DNA of 62,000 bases. Origin: Phoronis australis. Its lineage: Eukaryota; Phoronida; Phoronidae. Location: positions 101,585 through 163,584 of the forward strand of contig NMRA01000058.1 of assembly GCA_002633005.1 (NCBI GenBank), in the 5' to 3' direction. Made by a program: the position numbers and the translations under genes. Positions 30,415-42,025 of the stretch are shown here, piece by piece (position 1 is the first letter of the stretch; each line of letters begins with the position of its first letter). The notes below the pieces were generated by a model. The model saw only the letters and a list, made by a program, of their open reading frames with translations, was not told the origin of the DNA and did no database searches.

Positions 30415-31189
30415 AGACCCTATTCACGCCGACAGGAGGCGCGTTCCAAAACGAGGCTCGCTACGATAGCTCTGTTAGTTTATCGGCAGAGGAGTCTGTG
30501 TTTCAGTCCGTGTTGTTCCCCGAACGGCTAGAAAAAATACGGACACGCTTCACAATCTCTAAAGACGTTTAGAGTCGGAAGCGTTGGGTCGTTGCCATAC
30601 GCCGACGAAGCAAAATATGTCCATGTAAAATAAATGTTTTCGAAAAGTTAGATCATATTTTGTCGCGTCTCGGTCAGTTGTCAAGCATCATAGTAACGAC
30701 CGGCGGGAGAATGGGCCAGCCAGGTTGTATTTTCATGACAACGGAATTAGGGGGGGGGGCTAAAATTGTATCAGATCCCATTTTTGAGTTCGGGTGTGAA
30801 TTGCTGATTAGCACACGTGCGCAACCAGGGGGTCTTGGGGGGTGAATAAACAACGCATAGGCGCTGAATGAACCCCGTTTACCGTTTTNNNNNNNNNNNN
30901 NNNNNNNNNNNNNNNNNNNNNNNNNNNNNNNNNNNNNNNNNNNNNGTTTCGAACCTAGTTTTCCGAGAAAAATTAAACCCTTTCGTCAGACAACTCTTTG
31001 ACGCCTTAACTTGTTCTCTAATGTAATTTTCTACGTCTGTGTGGTTTAATTGTTGACACATTATTAAAATTCAATATCCAGGTTGGACTCGAAAGATCGG
31101 CTATTTAACTCACGCAATGTCTACTTTCGCTTTGTTTATCGCAGTGAGCCTCGCTTTGGATTTTAATGTCTGCCGCGTGAATAGAGTCT
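30415..31189. mobile_element. TIR element with AGACTCTATTCACGC ends, containing an assembly gap
   Basis: The left end AGACCCTATTCACGCCGACA and the right end (inverse of AGACTCTATTCACGCGGCAG) pair over about 53 bp, including CGAGGCTC.CT.CGATA. The flanks fit the uninterrupted monomer TGTTAATGAGGTGACG, with AT on both sides, so the target duplication is 2 bp or none. The interior is GC-richer and includes the gap. No transposase is seen. Confidence 0.75.
30889..30945. other. Assembly gap (57 N)
   Basis: A run of N lies inside the TIR element, so the element's true interior length is unknown. A further single N is at 42634. Confidence 0.99.
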
Positions 31190-32178
31190 ATGAGGTGACG
31201 CTATTTCTTTGTTTTCAGAGGATTCGACCTAGTTTGCACCACGTAGTTGCCATTTTGAATGTTTTTGGCGTCCAATCGTCTATTAACCAAACCGCTTTCA
31301 GGATAATTGTGAAAATTGACATGTAAGTTTTTGCTATGACGTGGACGGCTGACGATGCTTTTCCAACGAATTCGACTGCTGTGGCGCCTCCTAGTGGCAG
31401 TTTTATTTTTTTGCATTCATGGCTGTATCTATTAAACCTTTGCAGGATCTTTACTTAATGTAGCAAGTGTATTTATATGATGTTGACAATGAACGACGAC
31501 GACTTTTGGACGGATCTGAGTACTGGTGTGCCCCCTAGTGGCAATTTTAGTTTTTTACATTTACCAGTCTGTATCTTCAAAGGTCCTCAACAGATTTTCA
31601 TCAAATTTTGAATGTAGGCACCTATTGGTGAGATGACGCTATCATCCTGTTTTTGGATGGAATCTAGCTATTTTGCGCCACCTGGTGGCCATTTTTGCTG
31701 TTTTCAAATCTTGTTTTGGCGTCCACCCTTCGATCAACCAAATCATTCTAGGGATTGTTTTGAAAATTGGCGTATATGTTTTCAGTGTGAAGAGGAGGTT
31801 TGATGATGGCGACTGACTACTGTGGTGCCTCCTAGTGGTAGTTTTGTTTTGTTTTGCGTCCATAGCTGTTTCTGCAGGATCTTTATTAAGTTTAGTAACT
31901 AAGTGAATTGATGTGAAGATAACAGACGATGACTTTCAGGCAGATAGAACCGACTCTCTGCCTACTTGTGGCAATTTCATTTTGTTCTGTTTTCCTTTGT
32001 TTCTCTGAAGTTCCTTGACAGATTTTTATGAAATATGGCATGTTCCCATCCCATTTATGGATGGATTGTACGTTTTTGCGCCATGTAATGGCCATTTTTT
32101 GATACAAATAAGTAATCCTAAAAGCACACCTATTGCGATACGTTCGTGGGCGCATTTAAACGCTCCGCGTTGCTCTTG

Positions 32179-33560
32179 TTGAGTTCTATGACAGATTTTC
32201 ATGAAATTAGACAATTTTAAAGGTTCTGTATTAAGGCCACCATAACATCTTTCCATTTTCTGACTGGTTCAACATATTTTGTGCCCCCTCTTTTTGCGTG
32301 TATTTTTTGGTGATCGCCTCTCTGGCTACCAAACCACTTGAAGGATCGCTATGATTTTTCACTGCTGAGAAGACCTGGTACTGTGGTGCCTCCTAGCAGC
32401 ATCTTTTTGCCTCTTCCGTAGTGGATCTTCAAGAAATTATGTTTTCTACTTGATGAGAGTTTGACTGACATTAATTTTGAGACAAGTCCAAGCACTGCAG
32501 CATTCCCTGGTGCCACAGGTTTTATTTGTCTATGCCTCAATATCTGCTAAGCTCCTCGATGGATGTTCACGAAATTTGGAAACCATAGCATCTCCTTTGT
32601 TTCAGACAGACTTTACTTATGCTGTGCCTTTTAATGGCCTTTTTACTATTTTTGTTCTGTTTATTATGTGTACCTTCCTATCGACAATAAGAATCACCAT
32701 GAAAGATGTTATGTTTGTTTCTGTTTAGGAGAAAATGGCTGATGTTGATTTTCAGACTGATCCAACAACTGTATATCAATTATAATTTTCTTTTCGTCTT
32801 CCTCAACATCTACCAAGTTTTGTGGCATGCGTTTTTGAGATTTAAGAGATGTGTTATTCAGGAGGGCCAATACTGTTGCTGATTTTTAAACAGATTCGTT
32901 TGCTGTGTTGCCCAGTAATGGTATTGTTGTCCAGTCCAGTGTCTACCAAGTTCCTTGATAGATCTTCTTAGTGTTCCTGTTGTGGAGAGCACTGCTGACA
33001 TCGTAATTTTAGTTTTCTTTGCATCTACTTCAATGTCTACTTGTGATGGACCTTCGAATTTGTGTTTCATGATGACTTTTAAAAGGAAACAAAAAATGGG
33101 CACTCACCAGAAAGGTGTTTCTTGGTTCACATGAGAGCATTTGTGAAAGATTTTTTGTGTTGAAAATTAAAGTGGTGAATAGTTGATCTTGAGAAGTATT
33201 TTGTATAGGGCGGAAAGTACCGTAGTTCCCTGGCCTGTCCTGCTGAACCTGAACCAAATGTCATTATTACTCATGCATGTAGCAATACACCCTGGGTACC
33301 AATGACCTGCCAATCAATTAGATTATTTATGCTAAGAATCTATGTTCACTTCGGTATTAACCTGCCAGAATGGAGGTCATGGGATTTAGCAGATATGTTT
33401 TCATTAATGAGAGAATACTCCTGCCGGAGGCTATATTACTTTTACCAGTATTGTTCTTCATAGTAAAAATGTTTAAAAATAATGATCATTGTATCTGCGC
33501 TGTATGCGATGCACACTGTGGACGCCAGCACTTCAACCCTCTGCATTACTCTGATGTAAC
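32179..33560 (+). repeat. Decayed Helentron-like monomers
   Basis: Strings such as GACAGATTTTCATGAAATTA, TTCCATTTTCTGACTGGTTC, CTGTGGTGCCTCCTAGCAGC and the tail CACTTCAACCCTCTGCATTA with CTCTGATG are strongly diverged family landmarks. This may be the remainder of copy G or separate old copies. Confidence 0.55.
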
Positions 33561-33699
33561 ATGGTTGCTTTTTGTGTAGATAATATGTTTAGACTGTTAA
33601 GTGTTCAGTAGTGATGTGGTTTGTTGGTGAAATCTGTTGCTATTATGATCTGAGTCCTGTTTTGTCATGAGAATTTTTTCTGAAATGAATTATTGTACA

Positions 33700-34580
33700 T
33701 GTCATAAATTTGGCTTTAGCTCTGTAACTCCAATTTTTTTCTTAAGAAACCATGGTAACAGTTATCGTCTCCCTCTGCGTGTTGCATCAGTATGTCACAG
33801 GATTTTGTTGGTGTGATATCTCGAGAAAAAAGCTTTTATTTTTGTTCATATTTTGTTCAGAAGTGTAGCTCCAGGCAATTTTAGTGACCTTGATATCATT
33901 TTCAAGGTCACAATGAGAAAAATGAGTGTTGACCTTGCAAAATGGTCTCCATATCTCTAGATGTAATATTTGTGTTCACATGTTTTGTTCAGAGATGTAG
34001 ATAGGCAGTGTTCCGTAGCCTTAAGTTTCATAAAAGAAAAGTGAGTTTGTGCAAAATCATGCAGGTTAAAGGCAAGTCAATGTTTCATGAGTATGTGGGG
34101 GAAACTTACTATAGAAACTTAGCAAAATGGCACCCACTGAAGTGATTGGTCAGCGATGTTGGCATGTTGAATTATCAGATTTAATTAATAAATAATGGTA
34201 AAGAATTGTCTCTTTCTGTAACATAAGTTTATATTTTTGCCACAATTTCTAAGGTATTGTGTCTAAGAAAAGCTCTCAAGGCACCAATCAGATTTGGCGA
34301 CCTTGACATTAAGGTCCTATCAAGAAATTGAAAAGTTTGACTTTGAAAGTTGTTGCGATTTCCCCAGAAAGAACCTTTGCACTCGTAGGTTCATGGGTGG
34401 AGCACCATAGTGGGCTGGGGGGAGCTATAGCCCTCACTTATTTCAGTGCTGCGCTGCCCTTGTGGTTCTTCTTACTTAGTTGTTGGTGAGGCATGTTCTG
34501 GCACCAGTCCAGTTTGGTGACCTTAACCACATTTTTTAAAATTTTATAACAAAAAAGTTTTGTTTTTTAGAGCAAAATTT
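33700..34580. repeat. Second block of the ACCTTGA/GGTCA repeat family
   Basis: AGTGACCTTGATATCATTTT followed by CAAGGTCACAATGAG (33884-33915) matches the intron 5 array. Related segments are at about 34005, 34297 (CGACCTTGACATTAAGGTCC) and 34505. The segment TATCTCGAGAAAAAAGCTTT also recurs. Monomers are too diverged for an exact period. Confidence 0.55.
34394..34465. repeat. GC-rich hairpin repeat ending GCGCTGCCC
   Basis: GTGGGCTGGGGGGAGCTATA runs into GCCCTCACTTATTTCAGTGC and TGCGCTGCCC. Two relatives are found at 36053-36196. The paired GGGGGAG..TATAGCCCTC forms a short stem. Confidence 0.5.
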
Positions 34581-34599
34581 TCAGAATTACAATTTAGTG

Positions 34600-36050
34600 A
34601 TTTTTACAGGTATGTTGGAAATAAAGTGTTGCAGATATTTTCTTTACAAAAATATTTTTCCTGAGGCAGAAGGACATAAGTTTGTCAGGCTAGCTTATTT
34701 AGTACTACACTGCTGTCCAATGAAGATTCATCTACCTTTGACCTTTCACTTTAATTGGTTGCTTTCAAAACATCACAAAATGAAAGGCAGTGTGCAGATA
34801 AAGCCAAAAAAGCATATTTTTTAACTCTGAGTTGACAATGTGGTATTTTTTCTTTGTTGTCTTTTTCAATTAAAGAAAATCTACCTGAGATTAGCAAGTG
34901 CAGAATTTTTTGTACTCATTTGTCTTAAAGGATGTTTCAAACCTTGTTTACCAAAGGTTTTGTGCTTTTGTGCAGCTTTTCAAAAAAAATCATGAGACCT
35001 CAATTGAATTTGGTACAGCCCCCCCGGATTTGTTTAGTCTGTGAGGTCTCAGAACCACGTTTTTGGCTTAACATGGTACATTCTTTTTGTTTCTTGCTAA
35101 GACCTCTCAAAGAACTTCTGGCAGACAATCGCATAACTGGAGATTTCTAATAAAATCACTAAAGCAACCGTTTTTATTGCTTTATATTTTTGGTCAAAGC
35201 TAAAAAAATTACAAAATTCTGTGGCACCCATCAATAATCACAGTTAGCGTTTTTTCGTCCTTTAAAGGGTTATTATAGTACTTTGTTAAACTTCAGTTTC
35301 TTGCTTGTTTCTGTTAAATGACATCTTACATAGTGAGCAGCAAGTGATCTTGAAAGTGGACCTGGGTATTGCGATTCTGATTTTCTTTGTATAATTTGTG
35401 TTGTTTAATGATGTTTATGAAAAACGCAGCCCATTGTCTCGTTGCTTGGACTTTTTTCTTTGAGAAAATTGAATAAATTTCGATTAAAGTGACTTGATAA
35501 AGGTTATTCCTTTGGCGTTGAAGAACCTCAGGAGTGAAGAATCTAGTATTGCCGACATTAGGACTGCGTCGTTCTGTATTCTCACGAAAGAGCTATTGTG
35601 ATCCAATCTGTTCTGGTCAGAACTTCATAAATTATTCGAATTTAAAGACAGGTTACAGAATCGCTCAACCTTGCTGTTCTGTGGTGAGATCTCCACCGCG
35701 TCGTGACAACTGACTTTCACAGAGGTCAATGTGTTGGTGTTCAGACTCCGGCCAATAAGTTGTTAATGACAGAGGAGAAGCCAGCATTCGAAATACCCGG
35801 TGGCCCGGGGCCTGTGGATTTGCGGAAGGGACAGTAAACTTACACTTATAGGCCCTATCAGGATGTGGTCTCCATATTCTTAATTTGACGTGGGCACACG
35901 TCATATTTCATCCCAAGCGTGGCTTCTTAATAGATGCGGACTCATACCGAACTAAAATATTTGGCGAAACTGGTTTGTGACGGTTGAAATTCGTCGAAGA
36001 GAAGAGAGAATACCGGTATTTATTCGGACCATTTTGTATTCTCGGTTACA
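34600..36050. other. No supported feature
   Basis: AT-rich sequence. Open frames at 34597-34824 and 34932-35150 have no recognisable domain and no repeat-independent support. Confidence 0.5.
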
Positions 36051-36052
36051 CC

Positions 36053-36196
36053 ATCATAGGGGGCTGGGGGAGGGTTATAGCCCTCCCACACTGTTTTCAG
36101 TGATGCGGTGCACATGGTCTATAGGCGGTGCACCACAGGGGAGCTCTGTGAGGGGGCTTTAGCCCCCACATTTTTCTGTACTGCGCCGCCCATGGG
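36053..36196. repeat. Two GC-rich hairpin repeats in tandem
   Basis: GGGGGCTGGGGGAGGGTTAT with AGCCCTCCCACAC, followed by GATGCGGTGCACATGG, and GAGGGGGCTTTAGCCCCCAC followed by TACTGCGCCGCCCATGG, repeat the pattern of 34394-34465. Each contains a perfect or near-perfect G/C stem. Confidence 0.6.
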
Positions 36197-36550
36197 TTAT
36201 GCATTTCGCTTTCACTCGATTTCAGCGAATGCCTGGCACACATCGGTGAGCACTGGTGATTTGTAATAAAACCACAAAAACAGCATATTTTATTCTCTTA
36301 TAGCAACCTATTTTCCGTGCGTGTGTAAGCCTACAAAAATGGGGATTTCCCATTTTACTCACAGTAAGAGATCCAGTCCAAAACTTTCGCTTGCGGTTTG
36401 ATTTGCTGAGGAAATGATGCTAGCCAGGTTGCTGTCGACTTTTTGAATTATTTTCAATTAATTTCGAAAATTTCTTACTCATAGTTTACAAGTATAACCT
36501 CTTTTTGTTTCATGATAATGAATAAAAAGCCTGTTGTTTACTACATTTTA

Positions 36551-36752
36551 TACTGGGGCCCAAGATAACATTGCGCGTTTCTGTATTAATTCTCTCAGGA
36601 TCTCGAGATCCCGACCTAATTACCTCAGGATCTCGAGGTAGAGCTAAGATAATCAAATCGGGGTTTCGAGATCTCGAGATAATTAAATCGAGATCTCGAG
36701 ATCCTAAGAATTAAAAAAAAAATACGCGCGATGTCATCTTTGGGCCACCGTA
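36551..36752. mobile_element. Short fold-back element with CTCGAG palindrome array
   Basis: The ends TACTGGGGCCCAAGATAACA and the inverse of TACGGTGGCCCAAAGATGAC pair over about 31 bp (ATTGCGCGT included). The outermost TACGGTGGCCC is shared with the larger fold-back at 13010-14569. The interior is a series of TCTCGAGA-centred palindromes. The flanks GTTTACTACATTTTA and GTTTTACTTCGTTA are similar and may be a degraded long target duplication. Confidence 0.75.
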
Positions 36753-36759
36753 GTTTTAC

Positions 36760-38730
36760 TTCGTTATCAACGATTGACGAAATATAGTAGTGTAAGGAAA
36801 GACCAGATTGCCCGTGATGCATTGCTGTGACGATTCTTAACTCCAGGATGTAGGCGACATTCTGCCAGTGGGTTTTTTTCTACATTTTCCTACGGGAAAT
36901 ATTTTATCATGAAGAACTTGTTATATTAACTTGAGTTTTATTTTCATTGGCGGCGCTTGCCAACAATTTTGCGGACGAGCGCAAGTGTGAAATCAACTTA
37001 TACCTCAGTTAGAGATAGATGTGGCGTGGTCGGCTTTTGAGCGACGAGTTACACAAAAACAACGACTTGTAAGCCACTGGAAATGTAACGGGAACCTCAA
37101 AAGTGACGCCATATTCAGATTGACTTCCGTGTTGAGCCATGTAACTTGTAAAGTTTAATCAATAAAGTTACGGAAAAGTTAAAGTGAACAACACGAAAAG
37201 CAAAGAGGGCAGAAAATAAATCGAGGAGGATTGGCGATCAGGAACAAAGCTATTCTGCAGTTAAGAATAACGACATTTTTATTATAAGCTCTTTCATGGT
37301 TCCTGTACAAAGCCTGAGTAATTAATGGCAATTTGATTACAAAGCAAGGTTTAACTCAACCTGGCTCGGAGATTTGGGCGTGTCCGCTGGCACGGATAAC
37401 ACACCACAGAAAATGTCTGGCGAATTTCGGTAATAACGCATGGTTATGTGTTGATTATTTTGCAACTGATTTCATGTGGTTACTTCTTGGGTTGATTTAG
37501 CTCAGTATGACCCCAAGAGTAAAGGTATAATTTCAAACTTGAATTTGGAGCATTTAAAGCTGGCAAATGCCATTGAGTGCGAACTTGGACAGCTTAATTT
37601 AATTGAATGCAGCATGACTATAAGTAGAACAGAAACTACAAAGTTGGAGATTGTGTTTTACTTTTGTAGACAAAAAGTTTGAGTCGGGTCCATGCTGCAA
37701 AATGAGAAACTCGCGAGGCACATATAATTATAGACATAGCCGGGGGACCACTCAGTTTAACTGGTATTCATGAAAGAAATTGCATGTAAGGAGGAGGTAA
37801 ATTTTTGACGTATTAACTTCATGTAAAAAGTATCATTCATTTCCTAGCCTATTTGACAGTATTCTGGATAAATGTGAAATCATTATATAGGGCTCAGGGT
37901 AGTAGGGGATATGACATCATATCCCGTGGCGTGCAGTGCAAAGCCAGCTAGTGGTGATTTCGGCCACTGAACGGCGAACATGTAAAAGAAGTTTTGGGAA
38001 ATAGGGGTTTGTTCGAGTTGGAAGGAATTAAAGACATTGACGGCCTCCTAAGGTGTTCCTCTATGCGCAAAAGCTGCTTAATTATAACAACGTGACTTTG
38101 ATCATTAATCCCGAAAAGCTTCAGCGTCCGGCTCTACTGGGGCCAGCTAGAGACGTTGGACACTGTCTAGTAGCAGACGTGACCTGAGCTCTTTCCAATC
38201 GAGGCAGGCTGGCTTGGCTGCTTTTTCCGTCTGGGTTAGTCCTAACTCTCGGGTGTAGCAGCCTAAACCGCCGGGTTATCCTTTCGTCGCCAGACTGTAT
38301 CGGCTGAGTTTGTACGAGCGTGGATTTTTCTTGAGTAGGGTATCCAGATGTCTGTGATCTTTTACTGCTTCAAGTGCTGGGTTGAACTGCCTTACAGCGC
38401 GCTGACACAAAACTGAACTTCTCTTTTTACCGCAAGGGGTATTTTCATAAGCTACACAAGTTTCGCAGTGGCTTAGTAAAACGAAAATCGAATTAGACCT
38501 TTCACTCTCATAAAATCGGTTTCATATACTTTTTGCCACAGTAACAATCACATTTGAATTTGTATATTGAGAATTTAATGCGATAGTCCTTATAACGCTT
38601 TGCTGGCTGGACAATAGTTCAGGGCCACGGTTTGCAGGCATCTCCTTAATATGAAACAAAATTTTTACCTTTTCATACCAGTGGCGGTTAGCCACTTTTT
38701 CCTCTGTGAATTAAGTTAAGATTACTGCTA
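36760..38730. other. No supported feature
   Basis: I find no convincing gene. A short palindrome, GGGATATGACATCATATCCC, lies near 37906. The stretch around 38050-38420 is GC-richer and stays open in parts on the minus strand, but I recognise no domain. Confidence 0.45.
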
Positions 38731-38734
38731 ATGA

Positions 38735-39463
38735 ATTTCCTCGAGGTCCCCCAAAGAAATCAAAAAACAAACATATCAAACGGCCTCTCAGACAGCTCTC
38801 AGATGTAGCTATACGATATATTTATCAAGAAACAACAAGCAATTTACGGAATGGCAACTCTGCAACATTTCTAAGCCCGTGATTGAATCGCAATTAGCTA
38901 CTTCGTCATCCCCGATATCAAGGAAGACAAACGGAAAATCAACAAAAGATAAAAGATTTGGTCTTTGCAATGTTGAAAACACGTGTTTTGTGAACTCTAC
39001 ACTTCAAGCTATCTTTTCATGCAACCTCAACTGGCACAAATACAATATCAACAAGAAAAACAATATGAAAACCATCCTTGTGAACACATATGAAGCAACT
39101 AAAAGGTATACATCAACTCCGTCTGAAATTTTGAATAAACTAAGATTACAGAACAACTCTCTTGGCAACGGAAGTCAACAGGATGCCCATGAATTTTTAC
39201 TATGGTTATTGAACCAATGGCACGTAGACACACTTGCTCACAACGCTGATAATGTAACGTCTGAGGTTACTAGTGCCTTCCAACACGTGAAGAAGCAAAC
39301 TAGGAGTTGTAATAACTGCTCAACAACAAAGGAAAAAACACAGATAGACTGGGAGTTGACCGTCTACCTCCCAACTCTAAGGAAAGAAATAACTATGCTG
39401 GAGTTGTGGCACAGCTTGTGGACGTCGTTGGACATCGAGGACTTTAGTTGCCCACACTGTTGA
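38735..39463 (+). pseudogene. Ubiquitin-specific protease (USP) catalytic-domain fragment
   Basis: The frame is open from 38735 to a TGA at 39461-39463 with no in-frame ATG before the domain. It contains RFGLCNVENTCFVNSTLQAI, the USP Cys box with the nucleophile in NTCF, and NGSQQDAHEFLLWLL, the QQD box. Two Cys pairs follow (SCNNC and SCPHC), matching the zinc ribbon of USP fingers. The frame ends straight after the second pair, so the rest of the fingers and the palm with the catalytic His are missing. USPs remove ubiquitin from proteins. It may be an exon of a larger gene, a truncated retrocopy or a captured fragment; no donor or acceptor is decisive. Confidence 0.75.
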
Positions 39464-39469
39464 AACGAA

Positions 39470-40090
39470 CTGTCTTATCACAGAGGGCTAACTGCTAAAT
39501 CACAATCAAGGTCAATATTCGAGAGTTGACTGTGTTACAGCCTAAAATAATTTTTTTTTGGGTCACTTACCAAATGCCAACTGAATCTCATATGCAAAGA
39601 GTTATTTAGTTGTGCAAATTAAAAAAAGAATCATCAAAATCGGACAACGTTTGACAAATTTATGGATGTTTTTGTCTATGAATTTCATGCATTTTTAGCG
39701 TTACGAGTGGCCATTTTAAAAATTAAAATTTTCAGTTATCAACAGTAGAAAAGAAATTTATTTTATCAAGTAAGCAATTGCTTAGATATGACTGGAAACA
39801 ACTTGAATCGCTTTTAGAATCACTTAGATGAAGTTGTGCTTAATCATTGAGAAATGGTAGGGTTCATCATAAAACAGGCACTCGTTACGAAATTTGTAAA
39901 TTATGTGTTTCTAACCCTCACCTACTGTAAAGAACGTTAAAAACTAAAGTTCAAACTCTGTCATAAAAACAATTGCAGAATATGTTAGCCTATGTAATAC
40001 AGCAAATTATTCAATAACTAAATAAACCAAAAGTTTGGATATTTACTAGGTTCTGCTATGTTGAAAATGGGCCAAAAAGGCTTACAAAAT
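39470..40090. other. No supported feature
   Basis: AT-rich sequence after the USP fragment. No poly-A tail or target duplication bounding a retrocopy is obvious. Confidence 0.45.
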
Positions 40091-40399
40091 GTAGTGTACT
40101 TACCCCCATGTGGAATTCAGTAACACAAATGGTCAATGCAAATGAAATTATTGCCTTTTAAATAACAACATGGTGCTTATTATCATCATGGATGTTACCT
40201 GAGCTCTATGTTGGCACTTTATGTCATAAATTATTGTAAATATGATCCTGATGATGTCTAATGAAAAGACGAAACGTTGAATTGAACATGAACTTTTTTA
40301 TTTGTGCGGCGATCGTCCTGTTTTTAATCTTATTGTGGCCAAAAACTGATTTAATCAAAGAAAAATAAATGGCCATACAACATTATGTTACCATGTGAT

Positions 40400-41115
40400 G
40401 CAGAAACAGTGATGTAGTGTACGTACACCGCTTGTAATGTACGTACCCCCATGTTTACAAATTCCATGAAATTAAAATATCACTTGGTAAGTGAGCAACA
40501 CTGGTCGTAGACAGTTTCCTTCCTCAAAAATGTTAAGTTAAAAGGGTGTTTGTTGGCAGTTACATTTGTTTTGAGTGAAATATTAGCATTTGCGTAGTGT
40601 ATTTACTCCTATATTTTTCAAAGTACGGCAGATATGCACATGAATGCTGTGCTTTTTATTTTTTTCTCTTTGAATCGATTTAATAAATCAACTAACTCTC
40701 AGTAGATTCTCAGTATTTAGTTACAAATCTGACATGTCATTGAAATGTAGTGTACGTACACCTGTGTAGTGTACGTACCCCGGTGTAAACAAATGCCATG
40801 AAACAAAAATTTTACACAGTAAGTAAGCAACATTTGTCACAGACAGTTTTCTACATTAAAAATGCTAGGTTAAAAGGGTGTTAATTACAAATACATTTGT
40901 TTTGAGTGAAATATTAGCATTTGTGTAGTGTACGTACCACTATATTTTAACATGTGCCTGTTTTCAAAGAATGACAGACAGATATGCACATGTATGCTGT
41001 ACTTTTTATTTGTTCTCTTTGAATAGATTTGGTAAATGAACTCTCAGTAGATTCAAAGTATTTTTTATAAATCTGACAAATCATTGTAATGCAGTGTACG
41101 TACCCCTGTGTAGCG
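40400..41115. repeat. Tandem repeat, about 338-bp unit, with TGTACGTAC boxes
   Basis: Units beginning GTAGTGTACGTACACC recur at about 40413, 40748 and (partial) 41090. Shared internal landmarks are AAAAGGGTGTT, ACATTTGTTTTGAGTGAAAT and GCAGATATGCACATG. Each unit start has two closely spaced GTGTACGTAC boxes, and another lies inside the unit. A related TAGTGTACTTACCCCC is at about 40094. Confidence 0.85.
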
Positions 41116-41131
41116 TACGTACCTTCAACTT

Positions 41132-41259
41132 CTATGCTATAAAGTATTGCCCACAAGTATGTTTACATACTGCTGTTCTCATGAACAATACTGATCTATG
41201 CTATAAAGTATTGCCCACAAGTATGTTTACATACTGCTGTTCTCATGAACAATACTGAT
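41132..41259. repeat. Exact 64-bp tandem duplication
   Basis: The unit CTATGCTATAAAGTATTGCC through GAACAATACTGAT occurs twice head to tail without a mismatch (41132-41195, 41196-41259). A perfect match implies a very recent duplication or an assembly error. The unit starts within the tail of the 338-bp repeat. Confidence 0.95.
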
Positions 41260-41299
41260 ATTTCCAAAATGAATCCAGTCTGACAAAAGAAGCAGTGGA

Positions 41300-42020
41300 C
41301 ATTATCAAATTTTTGGGCAATAAAATGCCACACAGGACTTGGCTAGTATTTAACATCCTAGAAGCACGTCATGTGACAACTGATGTTGCAGAGGCAAGTT
41401 CTCTATCTCTCAAGACAACTTGCAACACCCGCCAACAAGGAGAAGCAGCACAAACTCGAGACCATCCCATACACTGTGATACTTCTTCAATTTGATCAAG
41501 AACTCGTTAAATTAACAGATACCTTATGAATTTTTGCATTGTAGAAGTTCGCTGTGACCACAAGTTGTAGTTTATGTGCCCTTTTGTACAACTGTGATGC
41601 ATTAGGCCATAAAATATAAAATTTTATTCGGTGGTTCTTGTGCAAAAATATTTTAGATTACAAAACTGGAATGATGGTACTTTAAAATAACCCAGCTTTC
41701 ACAGTTATATGACAACCTTCATTTTTCACTAAAAGTGGCCACCGAATATGGACCTTGATTGTGATTTGCCCGTAAAGTTAGGACTTCACGAACTTGAACT
41801 GGCCGTAAGCCTAGATAAAATATGCCGCTTGAACTGTCCATGAGTTAGTGACATCGCATGTGTATTGTTTTGAGAACTTCTTTTACCCGCCCTCCAAGTT
41901 GTCGGGCAATTTTAGTCCATGAAGAGGCTCATTCTCATTTCAACCGCATAGTTATATTTATCTACAAGAAGCAATATTGAATGAATTGCACATTTATTTT
42001 CTTCTATGTAATTTGACACC
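41300..42020. other. No supported feature
   Basis: The short open frame at 41295-41495 has no recognisable domain, and nothing else stands out. Confidence 0.4.
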
Positions 42021-42025
42021 GTCAT

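Larger units (their letters stand above)
28611..32178 (+). mobile_element. Helentron-like element F, split by copy E and a TIR element
   Basis: The left part is 28611-28951 (5' hairpin CACATATTTATATGTGGACG). It is interrupted by copy E, resumes at 29791 as TTACTGTTTTCAAGTC, is interrupted by the TIR element at 30415-31189, and ends at AAACGCTCCGCGTT and GCTCTTG. Joining the flanks of E restores CCATTTTTACTGTTTT, the normal monomer, without duplication. Confidence 0.8.

Noticed and set aside
30879-31061. 60-residue frame on the minus strand
   Set aside because: A third of it is translated N from the assembly gap.
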